A stretch of 64,000 nt of DNA, from NCBI RefSeq assembly GCF_027497495.1, contig NZ_CP114205.1, forward strand, positions 1,550,001 to 1,614,000, written 5' to 3'. Both the position numbers and the translations under genes were made by a program. The notes below the pieces were generated by a model, which was not told the DNA's origin, searched no databases, and worked only from the letters and a program-made list of their open reading frames with translations. Shown piece after piece: positions 8,779-16,097 of this stretch (the first letter of the stretch is position 1; each line of letters starts with the position of its first letter). This DNA is from Streptomyces tubercidicus. Lineage in GTDB: Bacteria > Actinomycetota > Actinomycetes > Streptomycetales > Streptomycetaceae.

Positions 8779-9555
8779 TCAGGGCCGTACCAGCAGCTGG
8801 AACTCGAAGGCGTAGCGGGACGCGCGGTAGACATGCGAGCCGAATTCGACCGCGCGCCCGGTGTCGTCGAAGGTCGTCCGCTGCATCGTGAGCAGCGGGG
8901 CACCCTCGGGCTCATCGAGCCGCGCGCCCTCCTCGACAGTCGCGGCACGGGCCCCGACGGCCTGCCGGGCGCTGTGCAGGGTGATCCCGGCCGACCGCAT
9001 CAGGCGGTACAGACCGGTCTGCTCCAGCTCCGCGGTCTTCAGCTCGATCAGTCCGGCGGGGAGATGGTTGCGCAGATGCGCGACGGGCTCGTCATGGGCC
9101 AGCCGCAGCCGCTCGACCAGCGCGACCTCCGCCCCCTCGGCGATCCCCAGCGCGGCGGCGACCTCGGCGTCGGCCTCGGTGGTGGTGTTGAGCAGCACCC
9201 GGGTGGCCGGCTTCTGCCCGGCCGCCTCCAGGTCGTCGTAGAGGCTGCTCAGCTCCAGCGGGCGCTTGACCTGGCTGTGCACGACCTGGGTGCCGATACC
9301 GCGGCGGCGCACCAGCAGGCCCTTGTCGACGAGTGACTGGATCGCCTGCCGCACCGTCGGCCGGGACAGGCCGAGCCGGCCGGCCAGCTCGATCTCATTG
9401 CCGAGCAGGCTGCCGGGAGCCAGCCGCCCGTGCTCGATCGCGGCCTCCAGCTGCTGGGACAGCTGGAAATACAACGGGACCGGACTGCTCCGGTCCACGC
9501 TGAACTGGACGGGGCCGTCGGCGCCCAGGGCTTGTTCTGTATCGCGTTTCCCCAC
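8779..9555 (-). CDS. GntR family regulator, HutC subfamily (UTRA domain)
   Basis: A 258-residue regulator with a winged-helix DNA-binding domain at about residues 22-90 (PLYFQLSQQLEAAI, then LSRPTVRQAI as recognition helix, then GIGTQV wing) and a C-terminal UTRA effector domain from about residue 105 to the end. HutC-type regulators commonly sense sugars or amino-acid derivatives. It is encoded just upstream of, and on the same strand as, the sugar importer operon, making it the probable local repressor; the palindrome at 8611-8626 is its candidate site. Confidence 0.92.
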   Translation of the reverse strand: MGKRDTEQALGADGPVQFSVDRSSPVPLYFQLSQQLEAAIEHGRLAPGSLLGNEIELAGRLGLSRPTVRQAIQSLVDKGLLVRRRGIGTQVVHSQVKRPLELSSLYDDLEAAGQKPATRVLLNTTTEADAEVAAALGIAEGAEVALVERLRLAHDEPVAHLRNHLPAGLIELKTAELEQTGLYRLMRSAGITLHSARQAVGARAATVEEGARLDEPEGAPLLTMQRTTFDDTGRAVEFGSHVYRASRYAFEFQLLVRP

Positions 9556-9799
9556 GCTCGCGAGCGTATCCGCCCCGGCAGATGACGGGAAGTCCGGAGG
9601 TCAGATTGTCCGGACAAGACGGGACGGCGTACGCCCGCCCGGCCACCGAACCGGCAACGCCGCCAAGTGCGCCCGCGCCTCCCCCTACGCCGGAATACTT
9701 GGCCGATGACAGCCGTGACACCCGAGACAGCCCTGACCGCACACCGGACCGGGCACCCCGCCCGCGCCCCGCCCGCCCGCACGTCCCGGAGGAGCTCCC

Positions 9800-10201
9800 A
9801 TGTCCATTCGCCGCGTCGTACCCGACATCCACTCCGACGACCTGGACAAAAGCCGCGCGTTCTACGGCCTGCTGGGCTTCGAGGAGGTCATGAACCTGGG
9901 CTGGGTCATGACGGTCGCCTGCCCCGCCAACCCCACGGCCCAGCTCATCTTCATGACGCACGACAAGACCGCCCCCGTCACCCCCGACATGAGCATCGAG
10001 GTCGACGACGTGGACGCGGCCTACGCCGCCGTCCTGGCCTCCGGGGCGCAGATCATCCGGCCGCTCCAGGACGAGGAGTGGGGCGTCCGCCGCTTCTTCG
10101 TCAAGGACCCGAACGGCCGGATCGTCAACGTCCTCAGTCACCGGCCGTCAGCGGACGGCACCGGGGACGCCACAGCGGCGGGCCCCGCCAGCGACGGCTG
10201 A
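9800..10201 (+). CDS. VOC superfamily protein (glyoxalase/bleomycin-resistance fold)
   Basis: A 133-residue single VOC module pair: the N-terminal beta-alpha-beta unit includes SRAFYGLLGFEEV, and the C-terminal half ends with RRFFVKDPNGRIVNVLSH, the usual PNG motif. VOC proteins are metal enzymes or ligand-sequestering resistance proteins; the substrate cannot be told. A strong GGAGGAGCT RBS precedes the ATG. It stands alone between the divergent GntR gene and the convergent thioesterase gene. Confidence 0.88.
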   Translation: MSIRRVVPDIHSDDLDKSRAFYGLLGFEEVMNLGWVMTVACPANPTAQLIFMTHDKTAPVTPDMSIEVDDVDAAYAAVLASGAQIIRPLQDEEWGVRRFFVKDPNGRIVNVLSHRPSADGTGDATAAGPASDG

Positions 10202-10216
10202 GCCGCCGCGCACCGG

Positions 10217-10678
10217 CTACCCCTCATCAGCGCCGCGCGCGGACCCGTTGAGCGTCATCGCGGTCCCCTGCGCCACCGCGCACACGCTCTCCGCCCCCTC
10301 CCCGTCGAGCATGGTCAGCTCACAGCGGCACACGGCCTGCCGGCGCCCGGCCTGGACGACCTCGGCGCGGGCCCGCAGCGTACGGCCGAGCGCCGGGCGC
10401 ACATACTGGATCGAGAAGCCGCCGGTGACGATGGCCGGGCCCAGGGCTGTCGCCGCGGCGAAGGTGAGGGTGTTGTCGGCGGCGTACGACAGGACCCCGC
10501 CGTGCACAAACCCGTGCTGCTGCAGCAGTTCCTGGCGGATATCGATCTCCAGCGTCGCCGTGCCCTCCGCGAATTCGGTGATCCGCGCCTGCACCAGCCT
10601 GCTGAACGGCTGGGCCTCCAGGGCCATTTGCGCCGCCGCAAGATCGAACGCCGTACTCGTCTGCCCGGAACCAGCCAT
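10217..10678 (-). CDS. PaaI family hotdog-fold thioesterase
   Basis: A 153-residue hotdog protein. The long central helix segment HGFVHGGVLSYAADNT carries the family HGG motif, followed by GGFSIQYVRPALG and a strand-rich C-terminus ending at GTAMTLNG. Family members hydrolyse acyl-CoA thioesters such as phenylacetyl-CoA derivatives. It is convergent with the VOC gene, with only 15 bases between the stops. No phenylacetate genes are nearby, so the substrate is open. Confidence 0.88.
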   Translation of the reverse strand: MAGSGQTSTAFDLAAAQMALEAQPFSRLVQARITEFAEGTATLEIDIRQELLQQHGFVHGGVLSYAADNTLTFAAATALGPAIVTGGFSIQYVRPALGRTLRARAEVVQAGRRQAVCRCELTMLDGEGAESVCAVAQGTAMTLNGSARGADEG

Positions 10679-10762
10679 CTCGCCCTCCGCCTCTCACCGT
10701 GTGTCCGAAGGCCCGCCCCGATATCAGAGCCGCCCCTCCAAAACGTACGCGCCCACGGACCG

Positions 10763-11590
10763 CTACTTCATCCAGGCGTCCTCGTACTTCCGGTACGTCC
10801 CGTCATGCGTGGCCAGGTGGACCCACTGGTCCACATACGCCTTGAACTCGTCGTCGCCGCGGGGCAGGGCATAGGACTTCTCGGAGAAGGTGAAGGGCTT
10901 GTCCGGGTGGAGCGAGCAGAGTTCGGGGTGGATCTTGGCCTGGTAGCGGGTCTCGCTCGCGTCGGTCATCATCACATCGGCGCGGCCGGCGATGATCTCG
11001 TCGAAGATCGTGGTGTTGTCCGGATGGACCGTGAGGGTGGCCCGGTGGACATGGGCGCGGGCGAACTCCTCGTTGGTGCCGCCCGGGTTGACGATGACGC
11101 GTGTGCCGGGCCGGTCGATCTGCGACAGGGTCCGGTACTTGGCCTTGTCCGTGCAGCGCACGAGGGGCGTCTTGCCGTCGGTGCGGGTGGGCTCGCTGAA
11201 GTACACGGAGCGGGCACGCGGGAGGGTGATCGAGACACCGCCCATGGCGATGTCACAGCGGCCGGCCGACAGGTCACCGACCAGCTTCGCCCAGGTCGTG
11301 GCCACGTAACGCGGGGTGGCGCCGAGGCTCTCGGCGAGATCCCCGGCCATCGCGATGTCCACCCCGCTGTACTTGCCGGTGGCGGGGTCGCGGTGGCTGA
11401 AGGGGCGGTAGTCGCCGGTGGTACAGACGCGCAGCACGCCGCGCCGGGGGACGGCATCGAGGGCCGACGCCTTCCCGGCAGCGGCGGTGGCACCTCCCCG
11501 TACCGCGGCGGGGGCGTCCGAGGCCGCCGGAGCGGCGGCGGTGACGGCGAGCAGACAGGCGAGAGCGGAGAGGGCGGCGGCGCGCTTCAT
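10763..11590 (-). CDS. Exported cyclohexadienyl dehydratase-like protein (PheC-type, SBP family 3 fold)
   Basis: A 275-residue secreted protein with an N-terminal signal peptide (hydrophobic to about residue 27, AxA-type site). The mature part has the family 3 solute-binding fold, but its motifs follow periplasmic cyclohexadienyl dehydratase PheC rather than amino-acid binding proteins: TTGDYRPFSH, DIAMGGVSI, IVNPGGTNEEFAR, HPDNTTIFDEI and MMTDASE, whose glutamate fits the catalytic acid position I recall for PheC. PheC converts prephenate or arogenate to phenylpyruvate or phenylalanine outside the membrane. No transporter permease is adjacent, which also favours an enzyme. ATG 11590 has AGGAG seven bases upstream. 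Confidence 0.75.
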   Translation of the reverse strand: MKRAAALSALACLLAVTAAAPAASDAPAAVRGGATAAAGKASALDAVPRRGVLRVCTTGDYRPFSHRDPATGKYSGVDIAMAGDLAESLGATPRYVATTWAKLVGDLSAGRCDIAMGGVSITLPRARSVYFSEPTRTDGKTPLVRCTDKAKYRTLSQIDRPGTRVIVNPGGTNEEFARAHVHRATLTVHPDNTTIFDEIIAGRADVMMTDASETRYQAKIHPELCSLHPDKPFTFSEKSYALPRGDDEFKAYVDQWVHLATHDGTYRKYEDAWMK

Positions 11591-11706
11591 GGGGGGGCTC
11601 CTGTGACTCCGTACGCGGCGACTTGAGCGCATGATCGAAGCGCTCAGGGTGGCAGAGCCCGGGTTGCGGGAGAACCCCCTGACCGGCCAGTGGGACCGCC
11701 GGTCGC

Positions 11707-12366
11707 TCAGAAGTCCGCGGCGCCTCGGATCTCCGGGCGGTCCGGGGCGGCCTCTTCCAGACGGATGAGGAGGTCGGCGGCGCGCTTGGCAACGGTGTCA
11801 CGGTCGCCGTCGGAGAGGGCGGCGCCCATACCGACGGCCACGGCGCCCGCGGCGATCCACTCCGGCGCGCTGTCGACCGTCACCCCGCCCGTCGGCAGCA
11901 GCGGCACCTGCGGCAGCGGAGCGAGGACCTCCGTCAGCCAGGACGGGTCGTGCGCCGAGGCGGGGAACAGCTTGAGCGCGTCCGCCCCGAGCTCCAGCCC
12001 GCGGACCATCTCGGTCGGCGTCGACACCCCGGGGAAGACCGGGATGCCATAGCGGTGGCCCGTACGGATGACCTCCTCGTCCAGGCTCGGCGAGACCAGG
12101 AAACGGGCGCCCGCGTCGACCGCCATCCGGGCCGATACGGCATCAAGGACCGTGCCGGCGCCGATGACCGCGTCATCGCCCAGCTCCCGGGTGAGTGTGG
12201 TGACCGCTTCCAGGGCGAAGGGGGTGGTGAGGGATATCTCCAGGCTCGTGATGCCCGCGGACAGCAGGGTGTCGGCGGTGGCGCTGGCCTCGTCGTAGGT
12301 CCGGCTGCGGACGATGGCGAAAACACGCTGCGCCAGTGCGGCCCGGGTGATTTCCCAGCGATACAC
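11707..12366 (-). CDS. eda: KDPG/KHG aldolase family protein
   Basis: A 219-residue class I aldolase that should cleave 2-keto-3-deoxy-6-phosphogluconate or 4-hydroxy-2-oxoglutarate to pyruvate and an aldehyde. Visible motifs: ITSLEISLTTP with the catalytic glutamate, GAGTVLDA, FPGVSTPTE and the Schiff-base lysine in ALKLFPAS, then GGV near the C-terminal phosphate site. GTG at 12366 is preferred: GGAAGGACGG precedes it and earlier in-frame starts add unrelated sequence. No gluconate dehydratase is nearby, so the pathway is uncertain. Confidence 0.88.
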   Translation of the reverse strand: MYRWEITRAALAQRVFAIVRSRTYDEASATADTLLSAGITSLEISLTTPFALEAVTTLTRELGDDAVIGAGTVLDAVSARMAVDAGARFLVSPSLDEEVIRTGHRYGIPVFPGVSTPTEMVRGLELGADALKLFPASAHDPSWLTEVLAPLPQVPLLPTGGVTVDSAPEWIAAGAVAVGMGAALSDGDRDTVAKRAADLLIRLEEAAPDRPEIRGAADF

Positions 12367-12839
12367 GGCAGTTCGCCGTCCTTCCTTGTCTCCGAAGCTC
12401 CATGCCGCCTCGCCACGGCCTACGGCGGATACGGCATTTTCCGGGGCGTGCCGCAGCAGCTGACCGCACATGGTCTTTTTCCGCTGATGCCCGCCCGCTC
12501 CTCGTTTTCACCGAAACGCTACCGGGAGCCACTGACAATCCTCTCTCGGGGGTGCGCCCTGTGCGCCCCTTCTGCCAAGAATGGGGAGAAGACGGAGGTG
12601 GGAGGGGGCGCACAGCACAGGCACGAGCACGGGCGCGGGGACGGGCGCGAGCGCGGGGACGGGGCGCACCGCTCAGTCACGCAACACGGGCGCACAGCAC
12701 GACGACGGCCGGGGTGCACAGTGCACCCCGGCCGCCGCGGGTTCCGGGTCACGGGCTCAGCCTGCCCGTCACCCCCGGTGTTCTGTTGTCCTGACGACGG
12801 GCCGGCCGCGAGGTCTGCCCACCCGTCGGCCCGTCGGCC
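12367..12839. other. Gene-free region between aldolase and ribonuclease genes
   Basis: This 473-base stretch carries no convincing gene. It holds the region upstream of the aldolase, a low-complexity segment of alternating GGGCGCGGGGAC-like and GCACAGCAC-like repeats (about 12600-12700), and the perfect hairpin at 12707-12733. Confidence 0.5.
12707..12733. terminator. Perfect 13-base inverted repeat downstream of the ribonuclease gene
   Basis: GGCCGGGGTGCAC (12707-12719) and GTGCACCCCGGCC (12721-12733) are perfect complements around one base. On the minus strand it lies about 107 bases beyond the ribonuclease stop. It would form a very stable hairpin and probably acts as a terminator, although there is no T tract and an operator role cannot be excluded. 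Confidence 0.45.
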
Positions 12840-13289
12840 TCAGCAGCCGCGGTCGACGAGGTCGAACGTCTTGTAGTGGTCGGCGGTGTAGTAGTCCTCG
12901 TTCTTCTTCTCGCCGGTCACGATGCGCCGTGCACCGCGGTCGGGCGAGCCCGGAGTGACGACGGTGAACTCGTGGTAGTAGTCGCCGCTCTGGGACGGGA
13001 GGATGCCCTCCCGGTTGTCGAAGACCGTGCCGTCCTTGGGATAGGGGTAGGGTCCGCCCTTCTCGATCAGATCGAGGGTGTCGTGGGCCTGCGAGGGCAG
13101 CTTGGAGTAGCAGACCTTGCCGACGTCCTGGACGTGCGCGGATGCGACGTGCGCCGTCGTGGCGTACGAGGTGGCCGCGTGCGTCGAGGCGACGGCGGGG
13201 GTGGCGGTGACCGCGGTCCCGCCGATGAGAAGGGCCGAAGCGAGGGCGCCAACTGCGCCGAACCTGGTGATCCGTGGGGGGATTCTCAT
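12840..13289 (-). CDS. Secreted guanyl-specific ribonuclease, RNase Sa (microbial RNase T1) family
   Basis: A 149-residue preprotein with a signal peptide of about 35 residues and a C-terminal mature domain of about 95 residues that follows RNase Sa closely: KVCYSKLPSQAHDTLDLI, a GPYPYPKDGTVFDNRE segment for guanine recognition, YYHEFTV (catalytic Glu), GARRIVTGE (Arg) and DHYKTF (His). The two cysteines forming the Sa disulfide are present, the second being the last residue. It cleaves extracellular RNA after guanosine. ATG 13289 has GGAGG very close; ATG 13316 is possible but lies within a TTGACA-containing stretch that looks like promoter. No barstar-like inhibitor gene is adjacent. Confidence 0.92.
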   Translation of the reverse strand: MRIPPRITRFGAVGALASALLIGGTAVTATPAVASTHAATSYATTAHVASAHVQDVGKVCYSKLPSQAHDTLDLIEKGGPYPYPKDGTVFDNREGILPSQSGDYYHEFTVVTPGSPDRGARRIVTGEKKNEDYYTADHYKTFDLVDRGC

Positions 13290-13742
13290 GCCCTCCAGAA
13301 TGACGCGCGTAGACATGATCCTGTCAATCCCAACCGGCGGAAGTTTTCCGGTAGTTCACAAGGCCACCCCGTCAACTCCCCTAAATTTCCGCATATCCCG
13401 GGCGTACGGCCCCGGTCATCGTGCGGTGGACCCGGTCAAGACTCAGCGGCCCGAGAGGCATGCCGAAGAGCCACCGGCCAACCTGGCGCGCACGCCCGGC
13501 TGTACGGGTGAATACCCGTCAGCATTCCTTGCGTGCGGGCCACTCGGATGGGTTACTGACACCACCTACCAGGTGGGCCGCCCATCCCTCCGCTAGGAGA
13601 TGCGGCGGTCGGCCCATGGGCAAGAGGTGTGTGCCGGCACGGCTTCCATAGGCATGGCGTCGCCTGACGGAGGGTGCTACCAGCCGGCTCCCTCAAGAGC
13701 GCTGGCTGGTGGGGCCGGCTCAACCACGTCCGAGGAGGCGTA
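13290..13742. other. Divergent promoter region between ribonuclease and beta-helix genes
   Basis: No gene is visible in these 453 bases. On the minus strand a TTGACA lies just upstream of ATG 13316. Two small palindromes are present: CGGAA-GTT-TTCCG (13338-13350) and CCACCT-ACC-AGGTGG (13562-13576). They could be operators for the divergent genes; nothing more can be said. Confidence 0.35.
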
Positions 13743-14423
13743 GTGCGAGCCCTTCATGTTCTGCGAACGCTGGCGGTGGCGGGAGTCCTTCCGCTGGCAC
13801 TGGCCCCCGCTCCCGAGGCCCACGCGGCGTCGCCGATCCTGGTGGCGTGCAGCGAAACCGCGCTGGTCACCGCGATCAACACGGCCAACGCCGCCGGGGG
13901 CGGGAGCTTGATCCTCGCACCCCTGTGCACGTACACCCTCACCAGCGCCCACAGTTCGGGCGGCGCCGGGCAAGCGGCCGGGCTGCCGAACATCACCACG
14001 CCGGTCGCGATGGCCGGCCTGGGCACGCAGATCACCCGGGCACCGAACACACCGGCCTTCCGGATCTTCGAGGTCGACGGCCCCTCACAAGTCCCGGGAG
14101 CAAATGGCCAGTTGGGCATCACCGCCGTGACGATCAGCGGTGGAGACGCCGGCCTGGGCGTGGGCGGAGGTATCGCCAACCTTGGCGGCACGGTTGCCGT
14201 CACCGGCAGTACGGTCCGCGACAACAAAGCGTCCTACGGGGGCGGCATCTACACCGACGGGTCACTGACCCTCACCGGCAGCAGCGTCACCGCCAATACG
14301 GCCGGTGTCAATGGCGGCGGCATCTTCACCAACGCCGGCGGGGTGACCTTGATCGGCAGTCCGGTGGTGGGCAACACCCCGAGCAACTGCGGTGCCCTGC
14401 CGCCCGTTTCCCCCGCCTGCTGA
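13743..14423 (+). CDS. Secreted right-handed beta-helix (Pmp-like repeat) protein
   Basis: A 226-residue protein with an N-terminal signal peptide (about residues 1-29, ending in HAA). The mature part is glycine-rich with short repeats such as GGGIANLGGTVAVTGSTV, GGGIYTDGSLTLTGSSV and GGGIFTNAGGVTLIGS, each about 20-25 residues, typical of right-handed beta-helix surface proteins. There is no LPxTG anchor. GTG 13743 is chosen because GAGGAGGCG lies directly upstream and the signal peptide starts there. The C-terminus stops soon after the last coil, and a stray IPT/TIG fragment follows immediately, so the gene may have lost a longer C-terminal part. Confidence 0.75.
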   Translation: MRALHVLRTLAVAGVLPLALAPAPEAHAASPILVACSETALVTAINTANAAGGGSLILAPLCTYTLTSAHSSGGAGQAAGLPNITTPVAMAGLGTQITRAPNTPAFRIFEVDGPSQVPGANGQLGITAVTISGGDAGLGVGGGIANLGGTVAVTGSTVRDNKASYGGGIYTDGSLTLTGSSVTANTAGVNGGGIFTNAGGVTLIGSPVVGNTPSNCGALPPVSPAC

Positions 14424-14497
14424 TGAGGGGCAAGGAAATCGTCGTGACGACGACGGGCGGCACCGCCACCGCGCCTGGGGCGTTCGTGTACGTCTGA
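14423..14497 (+). pseudogene. Remnant of an IPT/TIG repeat domain
   Basis: Starting at an ATG that overlaps the stop of the beta-helix gene, 24 codons read KEIVVTTTGGTATAPGAFVYV and then stop. This is the terminal strand pair of an IPT/TIG domain: compare the VTVTTAGGTSNALTYTYV ends of the repeats 2 kb downstream. It is too short to be a domain. The simplest reading is the 3' scar of a third IPT/TIG gene, or of a fused C-terminal domain, left by deletion. Confidence 0.55.
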
Positions 14498-15143
14498 CAG
14501 CGGGGGGCGGGGTCCGGCCGCGCCGAGGGCCCGCGGGCCACGTCCGCCGCCGCGTCCGCCTGGGCGCCGACGGCGCGAACTGCCGTACAACCGGCGCCCC
14601 TTCGCCCGCCGCAGCGCACGCCTCGGCCCATGGCCCACCACCATCACCCGGCCGCCGCGGCCGACGCCGTTCCTCACCGCCCGGCCCAGCCGCGCGGCAG
14701 GAAACAGACCGCGATCAGACGCCCGAAACACCCCCTCCTGACGACCGCGCACACCGTCACCCCGTGGCCCCGTGACGCCAACTACCCGCTCGTTACAGGC
14801 CCGTTGGCGCCGGGGCGGACCGGCGCCCCCAGGCGTGCGCAACGGCGGACGAAGGCGGACGGCGAACGCTTGGCGTATTTACGTATAGACCCCTCGATGC
14901 CTCCATTCCACCTACCACCTCCTTCCCCCCTTGGCTTTAATCAAGGCGAGCGAGGTTGACGGCGCCCCCATGGCACGGCGCCGCTCGCTTCCCATGGGAC
15001 GACCCGCCCAGGCGCCCTGAGGCAACGGGCCTCCACCCTCCCGCTCCCGTCCACGGGGGACATCGCGAGCGGTTGCGGGCCGCGTCAGTAACCGCCTGCC
15101 CCTGCGCATCCCGGCAGAGCGGCACGTCCGAAGGAGAAAGATC
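14498..15143. other. Gene-free region upstream of the IPT/TIG genes
   Basis: These 646 bases contain only arginine- or proline-rich shadow frames. Around 14875-14895 there is an AT-rich patch (GTATTTACGTATAG), and CCTTG-N8-CAAGG at 14929-14946 encloses TTTAAT; one of these may belong to the promoter of the IPT/TIG gene at 15144. Decayed remains of the deleted IPT/TIG gene could lie here, but I cannot recognise more than the fragment ending at 14497. Confidence 0.4.
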
Positions 15144-15935
15144 ATGGCAACCATCACCTCGTTGGTGGACACAACAACCACCACCAATCAGGGCAAACCA
15201 GGCGACACCGTCCAGATCAATGGCACAGCCATGGCCACCACCACGAGGGTGAACTTCGGTTCGGCGACGGTCACTCCGACCGGCGTCACCGCCACCCAGG
15301 TCACCTTCGTGGTGCCCAGCACGGCGCCCTGCTCCGGCCAGGTCTCCGTCAGCGTCACCAGCAGCACCGGAGCCACCAGCAACGCGCTGCCGTTCTTCGT
15401 CATCGCCGCGCCGACCACCACAGGGCTGAGCGTCAGCTGCGTACCGGCCGCCACGGGTGGCTCAGTGACGCTGTTCGGCACCAACTTCCTCTCCGGCACG
15501 CAGGTCGGGGTGGGCACCGTCGGCAACGTGGCGGTCACTCCCACCCAGTCGAGCCAGGTCACCTTCACCGCCCCGGCCAACCCGGGTCAGGTCGGTACGG
15601 TGTCGACCCAGGCGGTGACCATCACCACCGCGGGCGGGTCCAGCCCCTCGGGCACCACCCTGATCGACTACTACCTCGCACCGGCCATCACCTCGGTCCT
15701 GCCCACCTCGGGTACGGCGGGGGATCAGATCACCGTCAACGGAACCGGTTTCGTCGGCGTCGACACCGTCACCTTCACCGACAGCGGCGCGGCCACCGCC
15801 ACCGCGGTCTTCACGCCCGTGAGTGACACCCAACTCGTCGCCACCGTGCCCGGCGGGCTCGCCACCGGCGCCGGGACCATCACGGTGCACACCTGCGGCG
15901 GTAACTCCAACGCCCAGGCCTTCACCGTCACCTGA
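15144..15935 (+). CDS. IPT/TIG-repeat protein, three repeats
   Basis: A 263-residue all-beta protein made of three immunoglobulin-like IPT/TIG domains of about 85-90 residues each (about 1-90, 91-178, 179-263). Typical pieces are GDTVQINGTAM, VTFTAPANPGQVGTV and TSGTAGDQITVNGTGF. GAAGGAGA precedes the ATG. There is no signal peptide, lipobox, membrane segment or sortase motif, which is odd because such repeats usually sit on surface proteins. It may be intracellular, leaderlessly exported, or released by lysis. It is followed at 162 bases by a six-repeat paralogue. Confidence 0.88.
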   Translation: MATITSLVDTTTTTNQGKPGDTVQINGTAMATTTRVNFGSATVTPTGVTATQVTFVVPSTAPCSGQVSVSVTSSTGATSNALPFFVIAAPTTTGLSVSCVPAATGGSVTLFGTNFLSGTQVGVGTVGNVAVTPTQSSQVTFTAPANPGQVGTVSTQAVTITTAGGSSPSGTTLIDYYLAPAITSVLPTSGTAGDQITVNGTGFVGVDTVTFTDSGAATATAVFTPVSDTQLVATVPGGLATGAGTITVHTCGGNSNAQAFTVT

Positions 15936-16097
15936 TCGTCCGGAACGACACCCGGGGGCCAACGGCACGGCCCCCGAGTCGCCGCCCGTCCGCAGCGCAT
16001 GGCACGGGCGGGCGGACGGTGACAGCCCCCGCGCCCTGGCCGACAACCGCCGGCCAGGGCGCGACTGCCCAGGCGGTACGAGAAGGAGACGAGCATC

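Noticed and set aside
12600..12700. GGGCGCGGGGAC-like repeats as an integration site or iteron origin
   Set aside because: The repeats are imperfect, short and GC-only, with no integrase or replication gene nearby; simple low complexity is more likely.
13262..13316. ATG at 13316 as the ribonuclease start
   Set aside because: It cannot be excluded, but TTGACA lies immediately upstream and a normal signal peptide begins at 13289, preceded by GGAGG.
14249..14842. Minus-strand frame of 197 codons in the gap before the IPT/TIG genes
   Set aside because: Arginine/glycine low complexity, overlaps the beta-helix gene, no RBS and no domain.
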